Assembly: GCA_036389035.1 (NCBI GenBank)
Contig: DASVQQ010000031.1
Location: forward strand, 26,723-90,722
Direction: 5' to 3'
Origin: Jatrophihabitans sp.
Lineage (GTDB): Bacteria; Actinomycetota; Actinomycetes; Mycobacteriales; Jatrophihabitantaceae
Length of the DNA: 64,000 nucleotides
Within the stretch, counting starts at the first letter, position 1. The number at the start of each line of letters is the position of its first letter. The notes under the pieces are model-generated. The model saw nothing but the letters and a program-made list of their open reading frames with translations. It ran no database searches and was not told the DNA's origin. The translations under genes and the position numbers were made by a program. Positions 37,221 to 45,942 of the stretch are shown here, in pieces.

Positions 37221-38261
37221 ATGGCGGCGCGTCGGCAGCAACGACTGGTCTCACTGGTGTTGTGCCTGCTCTCGACCCGGCAGTACATCACCGCGGACCG
37301 GATCCGCGACACCGTCGAGGGCTATGAGGTGTCCGAGGACTCCACCAACCCCGACGAGGCGTTCAAGCGCAGCTTCGAGCGGGACAAGGCCGAGCTGCGT
37401 GAGCTCGGGATCCCGCTGGAGACCGGCCGCAACTCCATCTTCGACACCGAGGACGGTTACCGGATCGCCAGGCAGGACTTCGAGCTGCCGCCGATCGAGT
37501 TCACCGCCGACGAGGCGGCCGCCGTCGGGCTGGCCGGCCGGCTATGGAGCACCGCGTCGCTGGCCACCGAGGCCCGGACCGCCCTGATCAAGCTGCGGGC
37601 CGCCGGGATCGAGATAGAGGAGCCGCCGGGCGCGGACGCGCTGCCGCCGCTGCCGGGCAACGAGCCGGCCCTGCCGGACCTGGTCGCGGCGGTGTCCGAG
37701 CGCCGGGTGGTGCAGTTCGCCCACCGTAAGCAGTCCTCGCCCGCGCCCCAGAAGCGGACCGTCGAGCCGTGGGGGGTGCTGTCCTGGCGTGGCCGGTGGT
37801 ACGTGGTCGGCTATGACCGGGGGCGCGGCGACGTGCGCAGCTTCCGGCTCGATCGCATCGTCGGTGAGGTCAGGACGCTGACCGCCGTCGCCGAGACCAG
37901 CCGTCCGGAGGATCTGGACATGCTCGAGCTGGTCCGGGGCGACAACCACCAGCCCGACCAGCTGGCCCGGGTCCGGGTGGCGCCCGGCCGGGGCGGGCAG
38001 CTGCGGCGGCAGGCCCGGCAGGTGGACAGCACCCCCGCGGGAGACGTGCTCACGCTGGACTACCGCGACCTGGACCGGCTTGCCGGGCTGGTGGCCGGCG
38101 CCGGCGCCGATGCCGTCGCGCTCGAGCCGCCGGAGCTGGTGACCGCTGTGATCGCCTTGCTCGAGGGCGTCACCGGCGGCCCGCCGAGCGTCCGGCCCGA
38201 GGCCCGGGACGAGCCCGCGGTGGTGGCCGGTGGCGCGGCGCTGGCAGGAGGTGGCCGGTGA
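37221..38261 (+). CDS. pafB: WYL-domain transcriptional regulator PafB
   Basis: With PafC it forms the activator of RecA-independent DNA-damage genes in mycobacteria; it is not needed for pupylation. It has 346 residues: an N-terminal winged helix (MAARRQQRLVSLVLCLLSTR...), a middle linker and a WYL domain (RTVEPWGVLSWRGRWYVVGYD, with the FRLDRI strand), then a C-terminal extension. ATG 37221 aligns with the mycobacterial start. A GTG at 37137 overlapping the pafA stop would add 28 basic residues and cannot be excluded. The pafC start overlaps the end by 4 bp. Confidence 0.92.
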   Translation: MAARRQQRLVSLVLCLLSTRQYITADRIRDTVEGYEVSEDSTNPDEAFKRSFERDKAELRELGIPLETGRNSIFDTEDGYRIARQDFELPPIEFTADEAAAVGLAGRLWSTASLATEARTALIKLRAAGIEIEEPPGADALPPLPGNEPALPDLVAAVSERRVVQFAHRKQSSPAPQKRTVEPWGVLSWRGRWYVVGYDRGRGDVRSFRLDRIVGEVRTLTAVAETSRPEDLDMLELVRGDNHQPDQLARVRVAPGRGGQLRRQARQVDSTPAGDVLTLDYRDLDRLAGLVAGAGADAVALEPPELVTAVIALLEGVTGGPPSVRPEARDEPAVVAGGAALAGGGR

Positions 38262-39214
38262 CCGACACCGGAGACAAGGTGTCCCGGCTGCTGGCCCTGG
38301 TGCCCTACATCCTGTCCCAGGGGGTGGCCTCGATCAGCGAGACCGCCGGCGCGTTCGGGATCGGTGAGGACCAGCTGCGCAAGGAGCTGGAGATGCTGTG
38401 GCTGTGCGGGCGCAGCTCCGGGCCCGAGGACCTGATCGACCTGATGTTCGACGGTGACACGGTGTCGGTCACCTACGACGGCGGGTTGAGCCGGCCGCTG
38501 AAGCTGACCGCGACCGAGGCGATGACGCTGGCGGTGGCCCTGCGCACCCTGACCGACGTCCCGGGCGCCACCCAGGGCGGCGCTGCCGAGCGGGCCCTGA
38601 CCAAGATCGAGGCGGCCGCCGGTCAGCACCTGGACGCCGACGCGGTGGACATCAGGCTGGCCGGCCGGGATCGCTGGCTGAACCTGGCCCGGCAGGCGGT
38701 CGAGCAGAAGCGCGCCGTCGAACTCGACTACTACTCCGCCAACCGGGACGAGACGACCCGCCGGGTCATCGACCCGGTCCGGGTCTTCATCGCCGAGGAG
38801 ATCGGCTACCTGGAAGCGTGGTGCCGCCGGGCCGAGAGCATGCGGATCTTCCGGGTGGACCGGATCGAGGACGCGACGCTGCTGGACGAACCGGCCAACG
38901 TGCCCGCCAACGTGACCCTGACCGACGTCAGCGCCGGGGTCTACCGGCCGGCGCCGGAGCACCTGCTGGTCGAGCTGCGGCTGGGACCCGGCTGGGAGTG
39001 GGTCAGCGACTACTACCCGTGCGAGACGGTGACCCCGGCCGACGCGGCGCTGCAGGAGGCACAGCGGGTGACGCTGCGGGTGGCGAATCCGGCCTGGGTG
39101 GCGGCGCTGGTCCGGCGTTCCGGGGGCGCGGTCACCGTGCTGGCGCCGGACTGGCTGGCCCGTGACGTCGAGGCCTCGGCCACGCAGGCGCTGGCCGCCT
39201 ACCGCGGACAGTAA
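38258..39214 (+). CDS. pafC: WYL-domain transcriptional regulator PafC
   Basis: Partner of PafB, 318 residues. The N-terminal winged helix (SRLLALVPYILSQGVASISETAGAFGI) is followed by a WYL domain starting near 150 (AVELDYYSANRDETTRRVIDPVRVF) and the WCRRAESMRIFRVDRI strand. Ligand, possibly single-stranded nucleic acid, is bound by WYL domains in related proteins. GTG start overlaps pafB. A candidate target promoter lies in this window at 23035-23056. Confidence 0.94.
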   Translation: MTDTGDKVSRLLALVPYILSQGVASISETAGAFGIGEDQLRKELEMLWLCGRSSGPEDLIDLMFDGDTVSVTYDGGLSRPLKLTATEAMTLAVALRTLTDVPGATQGGAAERALTKIEAAAGQHLDADAVDIRLAGRDRWLNLARQAVEQKRAVELDYYSANRDETTRRVIDPVRVFIAEEIGYLEAWCRRAESMRIFRVDRIEDATLLDEPANVPANVTLTDVSAGVYRPAPEHLLVELRLGPGWEWVSDYYPCETVTPADAALQEAQRVTLRVANPAWVAALVRRSGGAVTVLAPDWLARDVEASATQALAAYRGQ

Positions 39215-39225
39215 GCTGCCCAATC

Positions 39226-39420
39226 ATGCAGGGTTGGATCGTTGCCGGGGCGTGGACGTTCGCCGTCCTGTTCGCCGTGGTCATGCTCGGTTTCGCCGGC
39301 TATGAGATCAGCTGGAAGTCCCGTCGGCTGGAAGCCGAACGCGCCAGGCTCGAGCAGCTGATGGCCGAGCTGACCCGGCTGGGCGCCGAACTGCAGGCCT
39401 CGGCGGACAGGTTGCGATGA
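39226..39420 (+). CDS. Small single-span membrane protein at the usual tatA position
   Basis: A 64-residue protein with one hydrophobic segment (about 5-25) followed by a charged helix (RRLEAERARLEQLMAELTRLGAELQ) likely to form a coiled coil. The gene sits between pafC and tatC, where tatA is usual in actinobacteria, and overlaps tatC by 4 bp. It lacks the features of TatA/TatE: no short N-terminal transmembrane helix ending in FGxxxLP and no amphipathic helix after a Gly hinge. It may be an unrelated Tat or membrane accessory protein. The ATG lies 8 nt after a TAAGCT hexamer. Confidence 0.7.
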   Translation: MQGWIVAGAWTFAVLFAVVMLGFAGYEISWKSRRLEAERARLEQLMAELTRLGAELQASADRLR

Positions 39421-40328
39421 CCCGGTCGCTCAGGCGCTCGGCGAAGGCCAATCCCGAAGGCCGGATGTCGGTCCTGGACCACCTGCGCGAGCTGCGCAGG
39501 CGGTTGATCATCGTGATGCTGATCGTGGCCCTGGGCGCGGTCGTCGGCTGGCTGATCTACAACCCGCTGCTGGCGCTGCTGAAGCAGCCGTACTGCAACA
39601 TCCCCTTCGAGCACCGCCTCGGCGCCCTCAACCAGAGCGAGGAGCAGTGCAAGCTGCTGTTCCGGGCGCCGCTGGACGGCTTCACCATCCGGCTCAAGGT
39701 CTCGGTGGTGGCCGGCGCCATCCTCACCGCGCCGCTGTGGCTCTACCAGCTGTGGGCCTTCGTCACCCCCGGCCTGCGCAGGCACGAGAAACGCTGGACG
39801 GTCGCCTTCGTCGCGATCTCCACGGTGCTGTTCGCCCTGGGCATGACGCTGGCCTACCTGACGCTGTACAAGGGCCTGAACGTGCTGATCACCCAGGCCG
39901 GCAGCGGTACCCAGGCCGGCCTGGACGTCAATTACTACATCTCGTTCGTGATTCTGATGCTGACCGTGTTCGGGGCCTCGTTCGAGCTGCCGCTGCTGAT
40001 CGTGATGCTCAACGCCGTGCGGGTGCTGCCGTTCTCGCTGCTCAAGCGCGGCCAGCGGCTCGGGATCTTCCTGATCTTCCTGTTCGCCGGCGTCGCGACC
40101 CCGTCGGCCGACCCGTTCACCATGATCGCGATGGCGGTGCCGATGTGCCTGCTCTTCGAGCTTGCCGTGCTGTGGTGCTTCCTGCACGACCGGCGGCTGG
40201 CCCGGCGCGAGGCTGAGGCGGAGGCCGAGCAGCTGCCCGACGATGTCGCCTCCCCGGTGGACCCGCTGCCCGAGAAGCTGCCCGGCACTGCCCGGGCCGC
40301 TGATCCGGGATGGAGCGAGCTGCCCTGA
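39417..40328 (+). CDS. tatC: Twin-arginine translocase subunit TatC
   Basis: Polytopic receptor for twin-arginine signal peptides, 303 residues with six membrane segments. The N-terminus MSVLDHLRELRRRLI (residues 17-31) is the conserved signal-binding region, and FRAPLDGFTIRLKVSV and ELPLLIVMLNAVRVLPF follow. The C-terminal 45 residues are an acidic cytosolic tail. Predicted clients in this window include the Rieske lipoprotein and the polytopic Moco oxidoreductase. No tatA is seen here. Its stop lies within the MFS gene start (19-bp overlap). Confidence 0.97.
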   Translation: MTRSLRRSAKANPEGRMSVLDHLRELRRRLIIVMLIVALGAVVGWLIYNPLLALLKQPYCNIPFEHRLGALNQSEEQCKLLFRAPLDGFTIRLKVSVVAGAILTAPLWLYQLWAFVTPGLRRHEKRWTVAFVAISTVLFALGMTLAYLTLYKGLNVLITQAGSGTQAGLDVNYYISFVILMLTVFGASFELPLLIVMLNAVRVLPFSLLKRGQRLGIFLIFLFAGVATPSADPFTMIAMAVPMCLLFELAVLWCFLHDRRLARREAEAEAEQLPDDVASPVDPLPEKLPGTARAADPGWSELP

Positions 40329-41794
40329 GCGAAGCCGACGATTTCGTCCCGGACCCCAACCGCTGGAAGGCGTTGGCGGTCTGCCTGGCCGGCGGGTTCA
40401 TGGTGCTGCTGGACGTCTCGATCGTCAACGTCGCGCTGCACTCGATCAACGTGGGCCTGGACGCCTCCGGCGAGGCCCTGCAGTGGGTGCTGTCCGGCTA
40501 CTCGCTGACCTTCGGGTTGCTGCTGGTGCCGGCCGGCCGGCTGGGCGATGCCCGCGGCCGGCGGCGGTTGTTCCTCTTCGGCATGCTGGCATTCACGTTC
40601 GCCAGCGTGCTCTGCGGGGCGGCGCCGAACCCGACCTGGCTGGTGATCGCGCGGTTGAGCCAGGGGCTGGCCGCGGGACTGCTGACGCCCCAGATCAGCG
40701 CGCTCATCCAGCAGCTGTTCCGCGGCCGCGAGCGGGGCAAGGCCTTCGGCCTGTTCGGCGCCATGGTCGGCATCTCGACCGCGATGGGGCCGGTGATCGG
40801 CGGCCTGCTGATCCAGATCTTCGGTGAGACGCACGGCTGGCGGTACGTGTTCTTCGTGAACCTGCCCATCGGCCTGCTGCTGGTGCCGTTCGCGATGCGG
40901 CTGCTGCCGCGAGCCTCGGCCGAGCAGCGCGAGCGGCGTCAGGATCTGGACCCGGTCGGGGTGCTGCTGCTCGGGGCCGGCGTGGTGGCGCTGCTGCTGC
41001 CCTTCGTGCAGGAGCAGCAGTGGAAGGGCAGCGCCAAGTGGCTGCTGGTGCCGCTGGCGGCGCTGCTGCTGGCCGGCTTCCTGGCCTGGGAGATGCGTTA
41101 CCGCGACCGGGGCCGCGACCCCCTGATCGACCTGACGCTGTTCCGCCGCCGGTCCTTCACCTTCGGCAGCTCGATGATCACGGTCTACTTCGCCGGCTTC
41201 ACCTCGCTGTTCTTCGTCCTGACCCTGCTGTTGCAGTTCGGCCTGGGCTATTCGGCGCTGCTGGCCGGTGTGGTCTCGCTGCCGTTCGCGATCGGCTCGG
41301 GGCTGGCCGCCGGACTGTCCGGCCGGGTGGTGCACCGGTTCGGCCGCGGGCTGGTGACCACCGGCCTGGGGTTGGTGGTCATCGGCTACCTGGGGGTGAT
41401 CCTGGTGGTTCGCGAGGCGCCTGTCTCCATCATCGGCTGGGCGCTGATCGCCCCGCTGCTGGTGGGTGGCGTCGGCTCCGGCATGGTCATCTCGCCGAAC
41501 CAGACGCTGACGCTGTCCGAGGTGCCGGTCGACCAGGGCGGCACGGCCGGTGGCCTGATCCAGGTGGGGCAGCGGATCGGCGCCTCGATCGGCATCGCGG
41601 CGGTCGGGTCGGTGTTCTACGCCCAGCTGGCGGCCAGCAACGGCGACTACCACCACGCCCTGCAGCGCGGGCTGCTGGTGGCGGTGCTGTTCCTGGTGCT
41701 GGCGCTGCTGCTGGCACTCGGCGACGGGCTGCTGCGCGACCGGGGCACCGGCGCGGATCTGGCCGGCGAGGGCGGCGCGCGGGCCGCCGCCTGA
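40310..41794 (+). CDS. MFS drug transporter, DHA2 (EmrB/QacA) family
   Basis: Proton-coupled exporter of 494 residues with about fourteen membrane segments. Family signatures: FMVLLDVSIVNVALHSI in segment 1 (motif D1), GRLGDARGRRRLFLFG (motif A) and GPVIGGLLIQ in segment 5 (motif C, antiporter). Substrates of the family are lipophilic cations, dyes and antibiotics. The ATG lies inside tatC, so it may be translationally coupled. No regulator gene is adjacent. Confidence 0.92.
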   Translation: MERAALSEADDFVPDPNRWKALAVCLAGGFMVLLDVSIVNVALHSINVGLDASGEALQWVLSGYSLTFGLLLVPAGRLGDARGRRRLFLFGMLAFTFASVLCGAAPNPTWLVIARLSQGLAAGLLTPQISALIQQLFRGRERGKAFGLFGAMVGISTAMGPVIGGLLIQIFGETHGWRYVFFVNLPIGLLLVPFAMRLLPRASAEQRERRQDLDPVGVLLLGAGVVALLLPFVQEQQWKGSAKWLLVPLAALLLAGFLAWEMRYRDRGRDPLIDLTLFRRRSFTFGSSMITVYFAGFTSLFFVLTLLLQFGLGYSALLAGVVSLPFAIGSGLAAGLSGRVVHRFGRGLVTTGLGLVVIGYLGVILVVREAPVSIIGWALIAPLLVGGVGSGMVISPNQTLTLSEVPVDQGGTAGGLIQVGQRIGASIGIAAVGSVFYAQLAASNGDYHHALQRGLLVAVLFLVLALLLALGDGLLRDRGTGADLAGEGGARAAA

Positions 41795-41840
41795 TGTTCT
41801 CGCCGGATGTTGCCTGACCCGCAGGCGTGGCGTGATGCAT

Positions 41841-41856
41841 TCGAACCTGTGTTCGA
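41841..41856. promoter_or_regulatory. LexA (SOS) box
   Basis: TCGAACCTGTGTTCGA: perfect six-base arms TCGAAC/GTTCGA with a 4-nt spacer, matching the actinobacterial/Gram-positive LexA operator (CGAACRNRYGTTYG). A further half-site GGTTCGA follows at 41861-41867. It lies 15 nt upstream of the ATG of a short reading frame and 310 bp before helY. Confidence 0.8.
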
Positions 41857-41870
41857 TTAAGGTTCGACGC

Positions 41871-41921
41871 ATGAGGCCTTACCCGGTAGCGGACCCACCC
41901 AGCCCCGGCGGCGACAGGTGA
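41871..41921 (+). CDS. Candidate SOS-controlled leader ORF (16 aa)
   Basis: ATG 15 nt after the LexA box, with AAGG 8 nt upstream, encodes MRPYPVADPPSPGGDR and stops in an overlap (GTGA) with the next frame. It is too short to judge by codon bias. It could be a leader peptide or only a start region for coupling. Confidence 0.3.
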   Translation: MRPYPVADPPSPGGDR

Positions 41922-42094
41922 GCCGGCCGGCACCCGATCCGGCCGCTGCCCGCCGCCGACGGGCAGCGGCTGACCGCCGCGCCACGCTCAGCGCGGCCGA
42001 ACCCGGCTGGGCGACGCTGGTGGTGCTGCTGCCCAGCGCCGACGCCGCCACCATCCTGCTCCGCTGCGACGGGGCGGCCGAACTGGCCGACTGA
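41918..42094 (+). CDS. Candidate SOS-controlled small protein (58 aa)
   Basis: Starts at a GTG overlapping the stop of the leader frame. The product has a basic N-terminal half (ARRRRAAADRR) and a hydrophobic-leaning C-terminal half (GWATLVVLLPSADAATILLRCDGAAELAD). I do not recognise it. Its place directly behind a perfect LexA box suggests a damage-induced small protein; several bacterial lineages use such proteins as division inhibitors or repair accessories. There is no homology evidence, so the call rests on position and frame only. Confidence 0.45.
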   Translation: MSRPAPDPAAARRRRAAADRRATLSAAEPGWATLVVLLPSADAATILLRCDGAAELAD

Positions 42095-42152
42095 GCCAGA
42101 GCGGCTGGCAACCGTCGCTGACAAACGGCAGAAGTCGCGCGGAAGGCGCCCG

Positions 42153-42158
42153 TACGCT
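42153..42158 (+). promoter_or_regulatory. -10 hexamer of helY
   Basis: TACGCT, 6 nt before the ATG at 42165; helY appears to have its own promoter independent of the LexA box. Confidence 0.55.
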
Positions 42159-42164
42159 GGAACC

Positions 42165-44966
42165 ATGTCCTCGCCGGCGCAGCGGTACGCCCAGTCCCGT
42201 CAGCGGACGAAGTTTCCGAGGGTGTTCGAGTTCCAGGGCGGCTACAGCTTCGACCTCGACGACTTTCAGATCCAGGCATGCCAGGCGCTGGAGGAGGGGT
42301 ACGGCGTGCTGGTCTGCGCGCCGACCGGCGCCGGCAAGACGGTGGTCGGCGAGTTCGCCATCTACCTGGCCCTGGCCGTCGGCCAGAAATGCTTCTACAC
42401 CACGCCGATCAAGGCGCTGTCCAACCAGAAGTACAACGACCTGCTGCAGCGTTACGGCCCCGCCAACGTCGGCCTGCTGACCGGCGACAACGCGATCAAC
42501 CCGCACGCGCCGATCGTGGTGATGACCACCGAGGTGCTGCGCAACATGCTCTACGTCGGCAGCGACGCCCTCACCAACCTCGGGTTCGTGGTGATGGACG
42601 AGGTGCATTACCTCGGCGACCGGTTCCGCGGCGCGGTCTGGGAAGAGGTGATCATCCACCTGCCCGACTCGGTGCGGCTGGTGTCGCTGTCGGCGACGGT
42701 CTCCAACGCCGAGGAGTTCGGCGACTGGCTGGTCGAGGTCCGCGGCGACACCCGGGTGATCGTCCACGAGGAGCGGCCGGTGCCGCTGTGGCAGCACATG
42801 CTGGTGGGCAACCGGATGTTCGACCTGTTCGCCGAGGACACCGAGCTGCCGCAGGACGCCGGCGGGCACGATGACAGGCACGCCGGCGGGCACAGCGGGG
42901 TCAGGGTCGATCCGACGCTGCTGCGCCACGTCCGGGAGCGGATGCGCACCACCGAGCTGACCCACCGGGGCCGCTACCGCGGCGGGCCGGGCCTGCGCTG
43001 GCGCCCGCCGTCGCGTCCGGAGGTGATCAGCCGGCTCGACCGGGAGGGGCTGCTGCCGGCCATCACCTTCATCTTCAGCCGGGCCGGTTGCGACGCCGCC
43101 GTGCGGCAGTGCGTGGCGGCCAACCTCCGGCTGACCACCGATGACGAGCGCGAGGACATCCGGCTGCTGGTGGAGAACCGGACGGCCAACCTGGCCGCCG
43201 AGGACCTGGACGTGCTGGGGTACTGGGAGTTCTCCGACGGCCTGCAGCGGGGCATCGCCGCGCACCACGCGGGCATGATCCCGGCGTTTAAGGAGGTCGT
43301 GGAGGAGCTGTTCGTCCGCGGCCTGGTGCGGGTGGTCTTCGCCACCGAGACGCTCGCGCTGGGCATCAACATGCCGGCCCGGTCGGTGCTGCTGGAGCGG
43401 CTGGTGAAGTTCAACGGCGAGACCCACGCCGACCTGACGCCGGGGGAGTACACCCAGCTGACCGGGCGGGCCGGCCGGCGCGGCATCGACATCGAGGGTC
43501 ACGCGGTGGTGCAGTGGAGCCCCGAGATCGACCCGGCGCGGGTGGCCGGGCTGGCCTCGACCCGCACCTACCCGCTGCGTTCGTCGTTCCGCCCGTCCTA
43601 CAACATGGCGATCAACCTGGTGTCTCAGGTGGGCCGCGACACCGCCCGCGCGCTGCTCGAGTCCTCCTTCGCGCAGTTCCAGGCCGACCGTTCGGTGGTC
43701 GGCCTGATCCGTCAGATCACCCGCAACGAGAAGGCGCTGGCCGACTACGAGAACCGGATGCACTGCCACCTGGGCGACTTCGCCGAGTACCAGGAGCTGC
43801 GCACCCGGATCTCCGAGCGGGAGAAGTCGCTGTCGCGCAAGGGAGTCTCGGACCGCCGGGCCGCGGTCGTGCAGTCGTTGGAGGCGCTGTCGGTCGGCGA
43901 CGTGATCCGGATCCAGTCCGGGCGCCGCGCCGGCCTTGCCGTGGTGGTGGACCCGGGGACCTCGGCGCTGGCCGACCCGCGACCGCTGGTGGTCACCGAG
44001 GACCGCTGGGCCGGCCCGGTCACCCCGATGGACTTTCCGCACGCCGTCGAAGTGCTCGGCCGGTTGCCGATCTCCAAGCACTTCAACCACCGCAGCCCGG
44101 CCGCCCGCCGGGATGTCGCCTCCTCGATCCGCAATCTCAGGATCGCCGACCCGAAGAACGGCCACCGGCGGCGCGAGCGCAACGGCGCCGCCGACGACGC
44201 CGAGCTGACCGACCTGCGGGTAGCGCTGCGCCGGCATCCGTGCCACGGCTGCGACGACCGTGAGGAGCACGCCCGGTGGGCCGAGCGGGCCGGCCGGTTG
44301 CGCCGGGAGAACGACACGCTGCGGCACCGGGCCGAGGGCCGCACACATTCGCTGTCGCGGACCTTCGATCAGGTCTGCGCGCTGCTCACCGAGCGCGGGT
44401 ACATGAGCCCGGCCGCCGAGGACGGCGACACGATCACCACTGAGGACACCATCACCACGGCTGGGCGGCAGCTCTCGCGGATCTGGTCGGAGTCCGACCT
44501 GCTGATCGCCGAGTGCCTGCGCGGCGGCGCCTGGTCCGGGCTGAACGCCGCCGAGCTGGCCGGGGTGTGCTCAGCGATGATCTATGAGGCCCGCCGGGAC
44601 GAGCCGTCCGCGCCGAAGCTGCCCAGCGGGCCGCTACGCCAGGCCCTGAGCGACACCCTGCGGCTGTGGGGCGAGGTCAGCGAGCGCGAGGCGGCCCACA
44701 AGCTGCCGCTGTCGCGCGAACCGGACCTCGGCTTCGTCTGGGCCAGCTACCGGTGGGCCAAGGGCGACTCGCTGGACCGGGTGCTCAGCTCGATGTCCGA
44801 TGACGGCACCGGGTTGCCGGCCGGGGACTTCGTGCGCTGGATGCGCCAGCTGCTCGACCTGCTGGAGCAACTCGCCCGCGCCGACGCCATCGACCCCGGC
44901 ATCAGGGCCACCGCGGCGGCAGCCTGCACAGCGCTGCGGCGCGGGGTGATCGCCCAGCAGCTGTAA
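42165..44966 (+). CDS. helY: DEAD/DEAH-box helicase HelY (Ski2-like)
   Basis: Superfamily 2 RNA helicase of 933 residues, homologous to mycobacterial HelY (Rv2092c) and related to Ski2/Mtr4. Motif I is APTGAGKT (about 47-54), motif Ia TTPIKALSNQKY, motif II DEVHY, motif III SLSATVSNAEEF, motif V ATETLALGINMPARSV and motif VI LTGRAGRRGID. A long C-terminal region (about 500-933) includes an arch-like insertion and the helical Ski2 C-domain. Linkage to the pafABC-tatC block is conserved in actinobacteria. It probably acts in RNA turnover; exact substrates are unknown. Confidence 0.95.
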   Translation: MSSPAQRYAQSRQRTKFPRVFEFQGGYSFDLDDFQIQACQALEEGYGVLVCAPTGAGKTVVGEFAIYLALAVGQKCFYTTPIKALSNQKYNDLLQRYGPANVGLLTGDNAINPHAPIVVMTTEVLRNMLYVGSDALTNLGFVVMDEVHYLGDRFRGAVWEEVIIHLPDSVRLVSLSATVSNAEEFGDWLVEVRGDTRVIVHEERPVPLWQHMLVGNRMFDLFAEDTELPQDAGGHDDRHAGGHSGVRVDPTLLRHVRERMRTTELTHRGRYRGGPGLRWRPPSRPEVISRLDREGLLPAITFIFSRAGCDAAVRQCVAANLRLTTDDEREDIRLLVENRTANLAAEDLDVLGYWEFSDGLQRGIAAHHAGMIPAFKEVVEELFVRGLVRVVFATETLALGINMPARSVLLERLVKFNGETHADLTPGEYTQLTGRAGRRGIDIEGHAVVQWSPEIDPARVAGLASTRTYPLRSSFRPSYNMAINLVSQVGRDTARALLESSFAQFQADRSVVGLIRQITRNEKALADYENRMHCHLGDFAEYQELRTRISEREKSLSRKGVSDRRAAVVQSLEALSVGDVIRIQSGRRAGLAVVVDPGTSALADPRPLVVTEDRWAGPVTPMDFPHAVEVLGRLPISKHFNHRSPAARRDVASSIRNLRIADPKNGHRRRERNGAADDAELTDLRVALRRHPCHGCDDREEHARWAERAGRLRRENDTLRHRAEGRTHSLSRTFDQVCALLTERGYMSPAAEDGDTITTEDTITTAGRQLSRIWSESDLLIAECLRGGAWSGLNAAELAGVCSAMIYEARRDEPSAPKLPSGPLRQALSDTLRLWGEVSEREAAHKLPLSREPDLGFVWASYRWAKGDSLDRVLSSMSDDGTGLPAGDFVRWMRQLLDLLEQLARADAIDPGIRATAAAACTALRRGVIAQQL

Positions 44967-44970
44967 TAGG

Positions 44971-45903
44971 TCAGCCGCCGACCTTGGCCAGCATGCTGGT
45001 CAGCCGGTCGATCGCGCTCTGGATGCCGAACCGCTCACCCAGGGCGGTCAGCATCTCCGGGTCGGCGGGCGTGGCCGGGATCCTGGTCTGCAGCTCGCCC
45101 ACCGGGACGTCGGTGCGACCGCGCACCACCGCGGGGGCGACTGCCAGGTAGTCCAGCGCCGCTAGCACCTTCACCCGTACCGAGGGGCTCATCGCCTGGT
45201 CACCGGACTGGGCCGCGGCCACGATCTGCTCGATCGTCCCGAACTGCGCCACCACGTTCGCCGCGGTCTTCGCGCCGATGCCGGCCACCCCGGGCAGCCC
45301 GTCCGACGGGTCGCCACGCAGCATCGCGAAGTCGGCGTAGTGGCCGGCCGGCACGCCGTACTGGGCCTGCACCTCATCCGGCGTGAACGCCACGATGTTG
45401 GCGATGCCCTTGCCGGTGTAGAGCACCCGCACCCGGTCGGTGGCCAGGTCGATCAGGTCACGGTCGCCCGACACCACGTCCACCTCCACGCCCTGCCCGC
45501 CGTAGCGGTGGGCCAGCGTGGCGATCACGTCATCGGCCTCGAACCCCTCGGCGCCGACCGAGCACAGGCCGGCCGCCTTGAGCACCGCCAGCAGCACCGG
45601 CACCTGGGGTTCGAGCAGGTCCGGAACCGCCTCCACGTCCGGGCTGCCGCTGCCGGTGGTGTACTCCACCCGGTGCGCCTTGTACGAGGGCAGCAGCGCC
45701 ACCCGGAACGCCGGGCGCCAGTCGTAGTCCAGGCACGCGACGAAGTCGGTCGGCTGGTAGCGGGTGATCAGCGTAGAGACCATGTCGGTGAAGCCGCGGA
45801 CGGCGTTGACCGGCATGCCGTCCGGGGCGGTCACGGTGTCGGGGACGCCGTAGAAGGCGCGAAAGTACAGGCTGGCTGAGTCCAGGAGCATCACACGGGT
45901 CAC
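44971..45903 (-). CDS. 5'-3' exonuclease (FEN/Pol I N-terminal type)
   Basis: Flap-endonuclease-like nuclease of 310 residues without a polymerase domain. The catalytic acidic residues are visible: LLDSASLYFRAFYG (first Asp), ACLDYDWRPAFR, FEADDVIATLA, VVSGDRDLIDL and RGDPSDGLPGVAGIGAKTA, the last being the helix-3-turn/helix-hairpin-helix DNA-binding region. It should remove RNA primers or 5' flaps. GTG 45903 was chosen because TATCGT ends 7 nt upstream; ATG 45891 is also in frame. It converges with helY, with 4 bp between stops. Confidence 0.94.
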   Translation of the reverse strand: MTRVMLLDSASLYFRAFYGVPDTVTAPDGMPVNAVRGFTDMVSTLITRYQPTDFVACLDYDWRPAFRVALLPSYKAHRVEYTTGSGSPDVEAVPDLLEPQVPVLLAVLKAAGLCSVGAEGFEADDVIATLAHRYGGQGVEVDVVSGDRDLIDLATDRVRVLYTGKGIANIVAFTPDEVQAQYGVPAGHYADFAMLRGDPSDGLPGVAGIGAKTAANVVAQFGTIEQIVAAAQSGDQAMSPSVRVKVLAALDYLAVAPAVVRGRTDVPVGELQTRIPATPADPEMLTALGERFGIQSAIDRLTSMLAKVGG

Positions 45904-45910
45904 CCGGCAC

Positions 45911-45916
45911 ACGATA
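45911..45916 (-). promoter_or_regulatory. -10 hexamer of the exonuclease gene
   Basis: TATCGT on the minus strand, 7 nt before the GTG at 45903; back-to-back with the promoter of the sugar kinase gene. Confidence 0.5.
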
Positions 45917-45930
45917 ACTTCCGCGCGCGA

Positions 45931-45936
45931 TAGCGT
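45931..45936 (+). promoter_or_regulatory. -10 hexamer of the PfkB kinase gene
   Basis: TAGCGT, 6 nt before the ATG at 45943. Confidence 0.5.
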
Positions 45937-45942
45937 CGTCGC

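Noticed and set aside
39226..39420. Calling this gene tatA from its position
   Set aside because: The sequence lacks the TatA FGxxxLP motif and amphipathic helix; position alone is not enough.
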